51,517 nucleotides of DNA from Bordetella parapertussis (GCA_945861875.1 CAMAWC010000019.1:1-51517), one strand, 5' to 3'; shown: positions 7,542-16,495, counted from the first letter of the stretch. A program made the numbers and translations. Notes: generated by a model from the letters alone, not told the origin.

Positions 7542-10500
7542 CTATTTCAGTGACAAGTCCACGCGGCTGGCTTTGGCCTTGTCCTTGGCGGCGGGGGCTT
7601 CGATGGTGGTGGCAAGCAGGAACACCCGTTCGGCCGCGATGCCGGCCTTGAGCATGGCTTCCTGGACGGCCCTGGCGCGCTGGTCGGCGAGCAGGCGCAA
7701 GTCGTCATCGGTAACGCTGATATTGGCCAGCAGGAGTTTTTCCATTTCCTCTTTGGGCAGCGATTTGGCCAGCCCGACCATGTTGCGCGGCTTGGGAAAG
7801 CTCGCGGCGTCATAGGCGCGTTCGAGGTATTGCAGGTATTCAGCCGGCTCGATGCTGACCTGGGCAACCGAAGCCGCCGGGTTTCCCTGGCTGGCAAGGA
7901 CGCGGAATTTTTGCGTTTTTACGGCTTGGTCCAGCCTGGCGCGACGCAGGCCTTCCTTGTCGTTTTCCGGATCGACACGGCCGGCGATCTCCAGCGTGAG
8001 TCCCGGGCGATCGGTGAGCGCCTTGGCGAGGTTGCCAAGCTTGGCGGTGGCGGCGGCATTGAGCGCCGCCTGGCCGGGGGCGAACTCTATCCAGGACAAT
8101 TCCTCGCCACCGCCGCCGAACAGGGAACCGAGCAAGGCGAAGGGCGCGGTAAGCACCTTCACGATAATGTTGCCGATAACCTTGAACACCAGGCTGGCGA
8201 CACTGAATTGCGGATCGTCGAGCGTGCCGGAAATGGGCAGGTCAAGGTCGATGTTGCCGTTGCGGTCCTTGAGCAGTGCCAGGGCCAGCGATACCGGCAG
8301 CTTGGTCGCCTCCGGGCTGTCGACCTTCTCGCCCAGGGTCAATTGGTTGAGGTACACCTGGTGCTGCGCGTCGAGCTTGCGGTTCTCCAGCTTGTAGCTG
8401 GACTCCAGCGACAGCTTGCCTTTTTCGATGCCATAGCCGATGTAGCGGCCGGCGTACGCCGTCAGGGGTGTCAGGTCATAGTCCTTGACGCCGGCCTTGA
8501 TATCGAGGAACAAGTCCTTGGACAGGGGATTGAACTTGCCGCTGATGAGCAGCGGTGCGGAATTATCCAGCTTGCCGCGCAAGTCCACAGTGGCCGGCGT
8601 GGTTGCGGTCAGCCGGGTGACGGTGCCACCCAGGTCGTTCAGGTTGAAAGCCTGGTTGGGTGTCATCGCCCGGTCGAAGAAATTGACGTTGCCGCCTTGC
8701 AGCGTCACGCGGCCGATGTCGACTGCAACATCGCTGGGTGGTGCCACGGCCTGCGTTGCAGCATCGACCCGGCGCAACAGGCCCGTCACATTGAGCCGCC
8801 CCTCGGGAAACAGCACCAGGCGCGAGTAAAAATCGGTGAGCGCGATTTCCTCGATTTGGATGGCCAGCGGCGCAAGCGTCCCGCGAACCGGGCCGACGTG
8901 CAGTGACTTCCATTTAAGCAGGTCTTCGGCGCTGACCCGCTCCGTTGAAGCGAATCCGGTCACGTCAAGCACCCCGGAAAACTCGCCGCTGACCGGCAAG
9001 GCTGCCCCCGCAGCGGCGAGCTTCCAGTCGAGCGCGCCCTTGAAGGCGACATCACCGCCGGTGACATCGACATTCACCCGGTCGGCGAAGTAGGGCTGGA
9101 AGGGCAGGATGGCAATGCCCCTGGCGTCGATGCGCATGTCCCCGGACAGGGGTTGCAACACCAGCGTCCCGGCGACAGCGAGCGCGCCGGTCTTGTTCAA
9201 GGTGGTCTTGATCTCGAACTTGCCCCTGGCATCCTTGCGCGTGGAAAAGTCCTGCCCGGTCAGCGACATTTTCTCGGCAGCCAGCGTCGCCTCACCAGCA
9301 GCAAGCTTGTCGGTGACGGTCAGGGCATAGTCGGTGATGTCGAATTTTTTGACATTGACGGTCCAGTCCGGTGCGGCGTCCTTCACCGCCGCGGCCACGG
9401 CGGTCAGCCCGGGTGCCACCTTGGCGGCGAACATGGCCTCAACATCAAGCTTGCCATCGGCGTCACGCACCAGAGTCAGTTTTGCGCCGCTGCTGGCAAG
9501 CTCGGCCAGGGTGATTTCGAGATTCTTGAGATCAATGCTGGCGTCCTTGATTTGCAGCGATGGCACTTGCAGGACATCGGCCTTGGAGACGGTCTTGATG
9601 ATGCGCATGCCACTGATCGACGCATCGACCTTGACGGGTGATTCGTTGTTGCTTTTGTAGGCCTTGAGCACCATATCGAATGAATCGATGCTGGCGCGCC
9701 AGTCGGTGACCGCCGCCTCGTTGTCGACGACCAGTTTGGCCTTGCTCACCACCAGTTCGTCCAGTTCCAGCTTAAAGGGTGGCGCGTCCGGGGCAGCGCG
9801 GGCGGCAGGCTTGTTCGCCGGCAGGGCGGCAAGCAGGTTGAGCTGGCCGGAGGGGGCGCGCCGCAGCGCGAGTTCTGCACCGTCCACGCTGAGCCTGGAT
9901 ACCCGTGCGCTGCGCATCAAAGGCGAAACATCGGCCAGAGTGACATCGAGCTGGCGCAGCTTGACCAGGGGCTTGCCATCTGCCTCGGTTACGACCAGGT
10001 CGGCCAGGCTGGCCTCGCCCGACACTTCCAGGGTGGCCGCCTTGTCCGGATGGCGCAGGAATTTGACCGTTATCTTGCTGTCAATACGGCCCGAGGGAAT
10101 CTTCAGCTTGATGTCTGCGGGGATGTATCCATTGAGCCGTGCCAATTCGAACTTGTCGATGTCCAGCGATACGGCGGTCTCGAGCGACTGGCGAAACGGC
10201 TTGCTCTTGGCGCTAATCTCCAGCGGTGCGCCGTTGACCCTGGCGGAGAGCTTCGGCTCGACGAATAGGTCGGTAAGGCTGGGGATGCTCGACACAAAGG
10301 GGATGCCGAGCGCGATATCGGCGATTTCGTGCTTGGCGCCAGCCGGCCTGTCCTCAAGGTCGATGCGGCCCTTTGTGATCTGGATGTTGTTAAGGGCGAA
10401 GCGCGGCACCGGACCGTCGCTTGGTTTGGCCAGAAATTCATCAAGCAGGTCGGAAAAGTTGTAGCGGCCGGCCTCGGTGCGCGCCAGTTTGAGTCGTGGC

Positions 10501-10838
10501 CCGGTGAGGCGAAGCTCCTTGAGCACCGGCGCGAGGCGGACGAGCGAAGAGAGTTCGGTGTTCAGGTAAAGCTCGTCAAAGGCGACAAAACTGCCGCCGC
10601 CGTTACGCTCCTTGATGTCAAAGCCGGTGATCGTGACGGTCAGCGCATAGGGGTTGATGGCGATTTTGTCTATCGTCACCTCGCGATGCAGTTTTGCCGA
10701 CAATTCCTTGAGTACCACCGACTTGACGATGGGCGGCAGTACCAGGAACCCGGTGATGCCGACAAGGATGAAGAGACCGCCAAGCCAGGCGGTGATTTTC
10801 TTCAACGGCAGGGCGGCGAGTCGTAATCGTATTGGCAT
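7542..10838 (-). CDS. AsmA-like DUF748 envelope protein with C-terminal OmpA-like region
   Basis: This is a 1098-residue protein with one N-terminal membrane anchor (about 14-38, after the basic MPIRLRLAALPLKK). A very long periplasmic body of AsmA/DUF748 type follows, opening with KSVVLKELSAKLHREVTID and VTITGFDIKE. Similar beta-rich blocks recur, for example LSGDMRIDARGIAILPFQPY and GKFNPLSKDLFLDIKAGVKDYDL in overlapping register. The last ~190 residues start with SWIEFAPGQAALN and ITLEI-like strands, resembling an OmpA-type domain often fused to DUF748. AsmA-like proteins are thought to form grooves or bridges that move lipids between inner and outer membrane; that role is inferred here. 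The ATG at 10838 has no strong Shine-Dalgarno. An AT-rich stretch (10849-10856) just upstream may hold its promoter. It ends just before palindrome B. Confidence 0.88.
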   Translation of the reverse strand: MPIRLRLAALPLKKITAWLGGLFILVGITGFLVLPPIVKSVVLKELSAKLHREVTIDKIAINPYALTVTITGFDIKERNGGGSFVAFDELYLNTELSSLVRLAPVLKELRLTGPRLKLARTEAGRYNFSDLLDEFLAKPSDGPVPRFALNNIQITKGRIDLEDRPAGAKHEIADIALGIPFVSSIPSLTDLFVEPKLSARVNGAPLEISAKSKPFRQSLETAVSLDIDKFELARLNGYIPADIKLKIPSGRIDSKITVKFLRHPDKAATLEVSGEASLADLVVTEADGKPLVKLRQLDVTLADVSPLMRSARVSRLSVDGAELALRRAPSGQLNLLAALPANKPAARAAPDAPPFKLELDELVVSKAKLVVDNEAAVTDWRASIDSFDMVLKAYKSNNESPVKVDASISGMRIIKTVSKADVLQVPSLQIKDASIDLKNLEITLAELASSGAKLTLVRDADGKLDVEAMFAAKVAPGLTAVAAAVKDAAPDWTVNVKKFDITDYALTVTDKLAAGEATLAAEKMSLTGQDFSTRKDARGKFEIKTTLNKTGALAVAGTLVLQPLSGDMRIDARGIAILPFQPYFADRVNVDVTGGDVAFKGALDWKLAAAGAALPVSGEFSGVLDVTGFASTERVSAEDLLKWKSLHVGPVRGTLAPLAIQIEEIALTDFYSRLVLFPEGRLNVTGLLRRVDAATQAVAPPSDVAVDIGRVTLQGGNVNFFDRAMTPNQAFNLNDLGGTVTRLTATTPATVDLRGKLDNSAPLLISGKFNPLSKDLFLDIKAGVKDYDLTPLTAYAGRYIGYGIEKGKLSLESSYKLENRKLDAQHQVYLNQLTLGEKVDSPEATKLPVSLALALLKDRNGNIDLDLPISGTLDDPQFSVASLVFKVIGNIIVKVLTAPFALLGSLFGGGGEELSWIEFAPGQAALNAAATAKLGNLAKALTDRPGLTLEIAGRVDPENDKEGLRRARLDQAVKTQKFRVLASQGNPAASVAQVSIEPAEYLQYLERAYDAASFPKPRNMVGLAKSLPKEEMEKLLLANISVTDDDLRLLADQRARAVQEAMLKAGIAAERVFLLATTIEAPAAKDKAKASRVDLSLK

Positions 10839-10898
10839 GGCGGCTGGCTTATAATTTGGCTGTCGGAACTGGCCCGGAATTCGGTGCCATTATAAAGC

Positions 10899-11064
10899 CT
10901 AGGGAAGCTCTGATTAAGTCCATAAATCGTCATTCCTGCGAAAGCGGGAATCCATTTTGACTCAATGAATCCACGCTTTAGGTCAAGGTGGATTCCCGCT
11001 CCCCGATTAAGGCATTCGAGGACAAGCTTCGCGGGAATGACGGACTTAATCAGAGCTTCCCTAG
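10899..11064. repeat. MITE-like element with 23-bp perfect terminal inverted repeats
   Basis: The ends CTAGGGAAGCTC... (10899-10921) and ...GAGCTTCCCTAG (11042-11064) are perfect reverse complements over 23 bp. Inside lies a second, imperfect inverted repeat (CGTCATTCCTGCG near 10928, CGCGGGAATGACG near 11030) of the widespread CGTCATTCCCGCG type. The 166-bp element carries no gene of its own. The outer CTAG/TA could include a target-site duplication. It separates the divergent DUF748 and Bug-receptor genes. Confidence 0.85.
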
Positions 11065-11117
11065 TTCGATTCAAGCCGTTTATTGACAAGGCCGAGGGCC
11101 GACAAGGAGGCGACGCT

Positions 11118-12116
11118 GTGCAAAAGCGATTCATATCCAATCCGGTGCGGATTGCGACAGTGCGGATACTCGCGACCGTAGGCGCTTTTTTACTGCTGCC
11201 GCAACCGGCGGTGGCGCAGGAGCGCTTCCCCGGCAAGCCGGTGAAATTCATCGTGCCGACCCCGGCAACGGGCCCGGCCGATCTGCTGGCGCGCATTTAC
11301 GCGCAAAAGATGGGAGAGCGCTGGGGGCAGGCGGTGGTGGTGGAAAACCGCGTTGGCGCCACCGGAACGATCGGCGCCGATGTCGTATCCAAGGCCCCGC
11401 CCGACGGCTACACGCTGTTGTTCACCGTGGATTTACCCATTGTCATGGCGCCGGCGCTGATCAAGACCCCCTACGACCCGCGCAAGGGTTTCGCACCCGT
11501 CGCCATCATGGCCGAAACCATGAACATGCTGGTGGTGCATCCTTCTGTTGGCGCGAGCTCGCTGGCCGAGTTGGTCGCCGTGGCGAAAAACAAACCCGGT
11601 GTGCTGACCTACTCGTCTGCAGGACCGGCGTCGCCCGGGCACCTTTGCGCTGAAATGCTGCGCAACAGCGCCGGCATCGACATCGTCCATGTGCCCTACA
11701 AGGGCGCGGCGCCGGCGATGACTGCGGTGCTGGCCGGCGAAGTGTCGATGTTTTGCGGTCCGGTCACCGCGGGCTTGCCCCATGTGAAAGGCGGCAAGCT
11801 GCGCGCCGTCGGGGTGACCGGTTCGGCGGCTTCGCCGCTGATTCCGGAACTCGCCCCGTTGTCGGCCACCTTTCCCGGACTGGTTACGTCGAACACGTAC
11901 ATGCTGTATGCCCCGCCCGGGACGCCGACGGCGATCCTGACGCAATTGCGCAATGATTTGCGCGCCGTGTGGGAGGACCGCGCAACAGGCGAGCGCCTCG
12001 CCGTGCTGGGCATCGACATGCTGTGGCTGGCAGGGCCAGAACTATCGCGCCGCGTCGACGCCGACCTCGTCAAGTGGGCGGACGTGGTCAAGCGTGGCGG
12101 GATCAAGGTCGAATAG
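11118..12116 (+). CDS. Bug/TctC-family solute-binding protein
   Basis: I set the start at GTG 11118 because AAGGAGG (11104-11110) sits 7 nt upstream and the first residues then form a proper signal peptide (VQKRFISNP, then LATVGAFLLLPQPAVAQ). The frame is open further upstream only because it reads through the MITE-like element. The 332-residue product has the Bug pattern: FPGKPVKFIVPTPATGPADL, VVVENRVGATGTIGADVV, PDGYTLLFT, LTYSSAGPASPGHL and VHVPYKGAAPAMTAVLAGEV. It binds a small carboxylate or similar solute in the periplasm by family knowledge; the ligand is unknown. An SDR dehydrogenase gene follows 51 bp downstream on the same strand, which may oxidise the imported compound or a derivative. 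Confidence 0.9.
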   Translation: MQKRFISNPVRIATVRILATVGAFLLLPQPAVAQERFPGKPVKFIVPTPATGPADLLARIYAQKMGERWGQAVVVENRVGATGTIGADVVSKAPPDGYTLLFTVDLPIVMAPALIKTPYDPRKGFAPVAIMAETMNMLVVHPSVGASSLAELVAVAKNKPGVLTYSSAGPASPGHLCAEMLRNSAGIDIVHVPYKGAAPAMTAVLAGEVSMFCGPVTAGLPHVKGGKLRAVGVTGSAASPLIPELAPLSATFPGLVTSNTYMLYAPPGTPTAILTQLRNDLRAVWEDRATGERLAVLGIDMLWLAGPELSRRVDADLVKWADVVKRGGIKVE

Positions 12117-12167
12117 GCCGGGGCAGCACACGCTTCTATTTTTCATTTTTTACCTACCGAGGGCATC

Positions 12168-12935
12168 ATGCAAATAAAGGGAAGCACTTTCATCGTTACC
12201 GGCGGCGCTTCGGGACTGGGCGAGGGCACCGTGCGCATGCTGGTCGCCAACGGCGCCAATGCGGTCATCGCCGACGTGCAGGCCGACAAGGGGCAGGCAC
12301 TGGCCGCCGAACTGGGCAAGCAGGCGCGGTTTATCAAGACCGATGTCACCGCCGAGGCCGACGCCCAGGCGGCTGTCGACCTGGCGCTGAAGGAGTTTGG
12401 CGCATTGCAAGGCCTGGTCAATTGCGCCGGCATCGCCATAGGCGAAAAAACCGTGGGCAAGAACGGCCCGCATGCGCTCGCCACCTTCGCCCGCGTCATC
12501 AACATCAACCTCATAGGCAGCTTTAACATGATCCGCCTTGCGGCAACGGCGATGGCCAAGGGCCAACCCAACGCCGCGAACGAGCGCGGCGTCATCGTCA
12601 ACACCGCCTCGGTTGCCGCCTACGACGGGCAAATCGGGCAGGCGGCGTACGCGGCCTCCAAGGGCGGCATCGTCGGCATGACCCTGCCCATCGCACGCGA
12701 CCTGTCGCGCGAGGGCATTCGCGTGCTGACCATTGCGCCGGGCATTTTCGAGACACCCATGCTGCTGGGCATGCCGCCGGAGGTGCAGGACTCGCTGGCC
12801 AAGATGGTGCCGTTCCCGCCGCGCCTGGGCAAACCGGCCGATTACGCCGGCCTGGTGAAGCACATCGCCGAAAACGAAATGCTCAACGGCGAAACCATCC
12901 GCCTTGACGGGGCGATCAGGATGGCACCGAAGTAA
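12168..12935 (+). CDS. Short-chain dehydrogenase, type-2 3-hydroxyacyl-CoA dehydrogenase-like
   Basis: This is a 255-residue SDR with the NAD(P)-binding TGGASGLG (residues 11-18), NCAG (~85-88) and the catalytic set Ser148, Tyr161 and Lys165 in YAASK. The sequences [18 protein letters not shown], the long insert [19 protein letters not shown] and [15 protein letters not shown] closely follow the HSD17B10-like family, which oxidises short- and medium-chain 3-hydroxyacyl-CoA with NAD+. An acidic residue after the second strand (VIADVQADK) fits NAD+ rather than NADP+. It is cytosolic and follows a Bug receptor, so it may serve catabolism of an imported acid. The exact substrate is an inference. 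Confidence 0.9.
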   Translation: MQIKGSTFIVTGGASGLGEGTVRMLVANGANAVIADVQADKGQALAAELGKQARFIKTDVTAEADAQAAVDLALKEFGALQGLVNCAGIAIGEKTVGKNGPHALATFARVININLIGSFNMIRLAATAMAKGQPNAANERGVIVNTASVAAYDGQIGQAAYAASKGGIVGMTLPIARDLSREGIRVLTIAPGIFETPMLLGMPPEVQDSLAKMVPFPPRLGKPADYAGLVKHIAENEMLNGETIRLDGAIRMAPK

Positions 12936-12962
12936 TCGATTTCCCGCACTTGGCCGCCAACT

Positions 12963-13107
12963 CAAATCCCCCCTAGCCCCCCTTTTTCGCCCCGAAGGTA
13001 GTCCCCGGAGGGGACAAAGGGGGGAATGGTGAGGCGGAGCGCTTGCCTCGCAATTGCTTGCATAGGTTTCCCCCTTTGGAAAAGGGGGAGTAAGGGGGAT
13101 TTGGGGT
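12963..13107. repeat. C-rich/G-rich imperfect inverted repeat
   Basis: CAAATCCCCCCTAGCCCCCC near 12963 is mirrored by GGGGGAGTAAGGGGGATTTG near 13084, with about 90 bp between them holding another G-rich stretch (13011-13025). The pair can fold into a long hairpin after the SDR gene. It resembles the dispersed CCCCCTTACT-type repeats seen in many proteobacterial genomes. Confidence 0.6.
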
Positions 13108-13139
13108 TCGCCGAAAGAACGCCGCAGCTCAGACCAATA

Positions 13140-13172
13140 GCTGGAAACCCTTATCTGGCGCGGGTTTCCAGC
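13140..13172 (+). repeat. Dispersed REP-like palindrome, copy C
   Basis: GCTGGAAACCC (13140-13150) and GGGTTTCCAGC (13162-13172) form a perfect 11-bp stem around TTATCTGGCGC. The core TCTGGCG and arms match copies A and B. It ends 12 bp before the stop of the gamma-carbonic anhydrase gene, between two convergent genes, and could end either transcript. Confidence 0.75.
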
Positions 13173-13183
13173 CTATTACCGTA

Positions 13184-13720
13184 TCAGCCGGGGATATCCT
13201 GCGGCTGCATTTCGCGCCGGTAGCGCTGCCCGCTTTCGGCGTAGCGCAGCGCGATATCGCGTATCCCGGCGATTTCTTCCGCTTTGAGTTCGCGCACCAC
13301 CTTGCCGGGGGAGCCGAGGATCAGCACGCCGTCGGGGAAAGTCTTGCCCTCGGGTATGAGCGCGCCGGCGCCGACGATCGAATGTCTGCCGATCACCGCG
13401 CCATTCATGATGATGCTGCCCATGCCGACCAGGCTGGCTTCGCCCACGGTGCAACCGTGCAGCAGGGCCATGTGGCCGACGCTGACGTCTTTTGCCAGCG
13501 TCAACGGAAAACCCGGATCGGCGTGCAACACGCTGCCATCCTGCACATTGACCCCTTCGCCTATGCTGATCACCTCGTTGTCGGCGCGTATCACCACCTT
13601 GAACCAGATATTGGCGCGCTCGCCGAGACTGACCGAACCGATGAGCGTGGCATCGGGGGCGACAAAATATTCGCCGGCGGGCAAACGGACGCGGCGGTCA
13701 CCGAGTGAATAGGCGGGCAT
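13184..13720 (-). CDS. Gamma-class carbonic anhydrase family protein
   Basis: This 178-residue protein is a left-handed beta-helix made of hexapeptide repeats (for example GSVSLGERANIWFKVVIRAD and IGEGVNVQDGSVLHAD). The metal-binding histidines of the family are present in VLHAD and in SVGHMALLHGC, so a zinc or iron site is likely intact. Proteins of this kind (YrdA/PaaY/Cam-like) form trimers in the cytosol; some hydrate CO2, others have no proven activity. The terminal segment VLILGSPGKVVRELKAEEI is also typical. The start is ATG 13720; no strong ribosome-binding site is seen. It lies 71 bp downstream of the cNMP-domain gene on the same strand, so read-through from the export operon is possible, but its role looks unrelated. 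Confidence 0.9.
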   Translation of the reverse strand: MPAYSLGDRRVRLPAGEYFVAPDATLIGSVSLGERANIWFKVVIRADNEVISIGEGVNVQDGSVLHADPGFPLTLAKDVSVGHMALLHGCTVGEASLVGMGSIIMNGAVIGRHSIVGAGALIPEGKTFPDGVLILGSPGKVVRELKAEEIAGIRDIALRYAESGQRYRREMQPQDIPG

Positions 13721-13791
13721 GATGGCTTTTGGTCTCCGGTTGTTTTGCAGGACTTGCGCTGTCGTTTCGCCGATCAGGCCGGGGCCGGCGG

Positions 13792-14322
13792 CTAGGAAAA
13801 GCGGCTCATCAGGTAGGCGAGGCGTGCCCCCGACTTGGCCGTTGCATCGAGGTCGGCCGGATCAATTTCGCCGACAAACTCCTGCGCCGAGTTCATGACG
13901 TTCACATGTTCGGTAATGGCCACCTGCAGATTGCCCCTGAGCCGGTAGGCCAGAACCCTGGCCGCCGCCAGGTAAAACCTGGAGCAAAAAGCCACATCGG
14001 TTTGCAGTTTTTCGCGCAACTGTTCGCCGTCAATCACCGCCACAGCGCAGCCGCCCTGGGCGCTTACCCGGGTTGCCGTCTTGCGCTTGTCGACAAAACT
14101 GACCTCGCCAATGATGTCGCCGCTGCTCAACAGGTCCAGAAACTGGCCGGCCACCGATTCAACCCGGCATTTGCCTTCGAGTAAAATAAAAATTTCGGTC
14201 GCCACCATTCCGGCGTCAATGAGGACATCCTTATCGGCGTAGTCGGCCTTGTGACAGGCATGATAAATCCAGGCGACATCATCATCATCCAGGCACTCGA
14301 AAAAAATCAAGGAAGAACGCAT
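13792..14322 (-). CDS. Stand-alone cyclic-nucleotide-binding-like domain protein of the export cluster
   Basis: The 176-residue product has a cNMP-binding fold: a short N-terminal helical part, then the beta-roll (DKDVLIDAGMVATEIFILLEG at ~31-51, LLSSGDIIGEVSF at ~64-76). There is no DNA-binding domain after it, only ~50 helical residues. In the phosphate-binding cassette the usual Arg after GE...(R-x-A-T) appears as Lys (GEVSFVDKRKTATR), so cAMP or cGMP binding is uncertain. The gene starts 4 bp after the stop of the second ABC transporter, so it is almost certainly translated from the same mRNA and probably acts with the exporter. cNMP-like domains fused to peptidase-ABC exporters are known from other bacteria, which makes a regulatory or structural subunit a fair guess. 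Confidence 0.8.
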   Translation of the reverse strand: MRSSLIFFECLDDDDVAWIYHACHKADYADKDVLIDAGMVATEIFILLEGKCRVESVAGQFLDLLSSGDIIGEVSFVDKRKTATRVSAQGGCAVAVIDGEQLREKLQTDVAFCSRFYLAAARVLAYRLRGNLQVAITEHVNVMNSAQEFVGEIDPADLDATAKSGARLAYLMSRFS

Positions 14323-14326
14323 TGAA

Positions 14327-16495
14327 CTACTCCTGTTTTATCTGCAACATCGCCTGGAACAGGCCATTTTCCTGCGCGAGCAGCATTTTAAAAGTTCCCT
14401 GCTCGACGATCCGTCCCTGATCCATTACGAGGATCAGGTCACAATTTTTCAAGGTGCCCAGGCGGTGGGTAAAGACAATCCGGGTGATCGGCAGCGCATC
14501 GATCAGGTCACTGACCTTTTTTACGCTGAGGTTGTCCAGCGCACTGGTGGCCTCGTCGATGATCAATAATTTCGGGTCGCCCACCAGCGCCCGCGCGAGG
14601 GCCATTAACTGCACCTGGCCGCCGGAGAACCCGGTTGTGCCCTCGCCGATGAAGGTATGGATGCCCATGGGCAGGGCCTTGACGAAAGAGCCCATGCCGA
14701 TGGTGTCGAGCACCGCCAATACCTGGCCCACCTCAAACTCGCGGCCGGCTGCAATATTGTCCAGAATGGAACCCGAGAACATGTGGTAGTCCTGCAGCAC
14801 GAGGCCGATCTGCTGGCGGATCTCGTCGAGGTTTACCGTGCCAAGGTCGTTCCTGTCGATGTAAATTTGCCCCTGCGTTGGCGTGAGGATGCCCAGCAGC
14901 AGGCGCACCAGCGTTGATTTGCCGCACCCGGATGAACCGACAATGCCGATGTACTGGCCCGGCTGTACCAGCAGTGAAAAGTTGGACAGGACCAGGGGGC
15001 CTTCAGCCGAGTACCTGAAATGAACCCCGCTCAGGTCGACTTCGCCGCTTAGCGGCTGAGGGCGCTTGCGGCCCGCCACCGTCTCTGGCAGCGATTCCAG
15101 TATCGGAGCGGAACGTTTGATCGATACATTCAGGTTAAAGGAGGCCAGCACGGTGGAGGTCAGACTCGACACGCTGCCGGTCACCAGGGACAGCGACCCG
15201 ATGAAGGCGACATAGTGCCCCAGCGGAATGCTGCCGCTATCCTTGATCGTATAGGCGACGATGGCAAAGACCGTGCTGAGGGTGAGCAGGCTCAAGGACT
15301 GTTGAATGGCCGAAAACAGATTGGAGTAATTGGTGCTGCGAACCGTGCGCCGGCGCATCTCGATGAAATTGTCGCGCCAGCGCAGGAAGGCCCGCTTTTG
15401 CGCCCCAAACATCCTGATCGGCAGCATATTGGCAACCAGCTCGTAGACGATGGTCAGGACGTTCGCGGTCATCGCCTCGCCCTCCGAATAGGCGGCAAAG
15501 CTGATGCGGCCGATCAGCGCCGCCAGCAGCATGGTGAGCAGGGCAATTACCAGCACAGCCAGGGCGCCAAGCGGGTAGTAATAGGCGAGCGTGCACAGGC
15601 CCACGAGCACGGTGATCAAGTCCATGCTGCAGGTCACCAGCATGCGCAGAATGGTGCGCCGTGATGTTTCAAGACCGGTAAAGCGCATCATCAGGTCGGC
15701 GCTGCTGTAGGCGGCAAAAAATTTCAAGGGCATGCGAAAGATCCGATCGAGCACACCGGCCTGAAGAAGCGTTCCGGCGCCGGCCTCCAGGCGCTGCACA
15801 ATCAGTTCGGAGGTGTAGCGCAAGGCCAGCATGATCAGGTTGCAGCTCACCACCACGGCGACGATGGCCAGCAGCACGGTTTCATTTCGATGTGGCACGG
15901 CATGATTGACCACCAGCCCGCTTGCCACCGGTACGGCGTAGGTGAGGCAGGCAACCACAATCGTCAAGACGAGGTAGGTCGCCACTTCAAACGGGTAGAG
16001 CTTGAGCACTTTTGCCAGGATTGCGCCGAAGCTAAGCGCGCCGTCGGGCAGGACCGGGCACAGCGCCACCGCCCTGGTTTGCAGGCCAAGCGCGGCAGCT
16101 CGTGTCAGGGGCCGGAATTTTACAAACTGCTCGGGTCCGCTAAATTCCATGGCGTGCGTGCCCAGACATGATCGGAGCAACAGCGGCCGTCCCGATTCGG
16201 CCTCCTTGACAATCAGAATGCCATGGTCGTGTTTCCACCAGAGCCCGGAGAGCGCCACTTCACGGTCGAGCAGACCGAAGCTGCCGGCCGTCTCGCCAAT
16301 CGGCGCGTCGGGACGGGCCCCGCCACGCACCGGGGTGCCGCTCAGCCCCAACAACCTGGCCGCAGCCTGGCACGCCGCATAGACCTCGCCAAGCGGGTTG
16401 GAGCGGGTCACCTCATGCACATCCGAGCCCAATATCTGCTCGAACTGGCGCAGCGTTTCCTCCACGCTGGGCAACTTGGAGTCGGCATCACTCAT
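14327..16495 (-). CDS. NHLM-type ABC transporter without peptidase domain
   Basis: This 722-residue protein has a ~150-residue N-terminal region that is not a C39 peptidase. Six membrane helices (~160-440, for example YPFEVATYLVLTIVVACLTY) and a C-terminal ATPase follow. The ATPase has Walker A GIVGSSGCGKST (~515-526), signature FSGGQ (~625), Walker B LLIIDEATSALD and the H-loop in FTHRLG. The layout matches the second ABC protein of NHLM bacteriocin-export systems (TIGR03797-like), which works beside a C39 peptidase-ABC partner. The ATG overlaps the stop of that partner (ATGA, 16492-16495). Likely role: inner-membrane half of a heteromeric exporter, by inference. Confidence 0.88.
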   Translation of the reverse strand: MSDADSKLPSVEETLRQFEQILGSDVHEVTRSNPLGEVYAACQAAARLLGLSGTPVRGGARPDAPIGETAGSFGLLDREVALSGLWWKHDHGILIVKEAESGRPLLLRSCLGTHAMEFSGPEQFVKFRPLTRAAALGLQTRAVALCPVLPDGALSFGAILAKVLKLYPFEVATYLVLTIVVACLTYAVPVASGLVVNHAVPHRNETVLLAIVAVVVSCNLIMLALRYTSELIVQRLEAGAGTLLQAGVLDRIFRMPLKFFAAYSSADLMMRFTGLETSRRTILRMLVTCSMDLITVLVGLCTLAYYYPLGALAVLVIALLTMLLAALIGRISFAAYSEGEAMTANVLTIVYELVANMLPIRMFGAQKRAFLRWRDNFIEMRRRTVRSTNYSNLFSAIQQSLSLLTLSTVFAIVAYTIKDSGSIPLGHYVAFIGSLSLVTGSVSSLTSTVLASFNLNVSIKRSAPILESLPETVAGRKRPQPLSGEVDLSGVHFRYSAEGPLVLSNFSLLVQPGQYIGIVGSSGCGKSTLVRLLLGILTPTQGQIYIDRNDLGTVNLDEIRQQIGLVLQDYHMFSGSILDNIAAGREFEVGQVLAVLDTIGMGSFVKALPMGIHTFIGEGTTGFSGGQVQLMALARALVGDPKLLIIDEATSALDNLSVKKVSDLIDALPITRIVFTHRLGTLKNCDLILVMDQGRIVEQGTFKMLLAQENGLFQAMLQIKQE

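Noticed and set aside
10965-11117. Longer N-terminus for the second Bug receptor
   Set aside because: The extra codons come from the MITE-like element, and the GTG at 11118 has a strong ribosome-binding site followed by a signal peptide.
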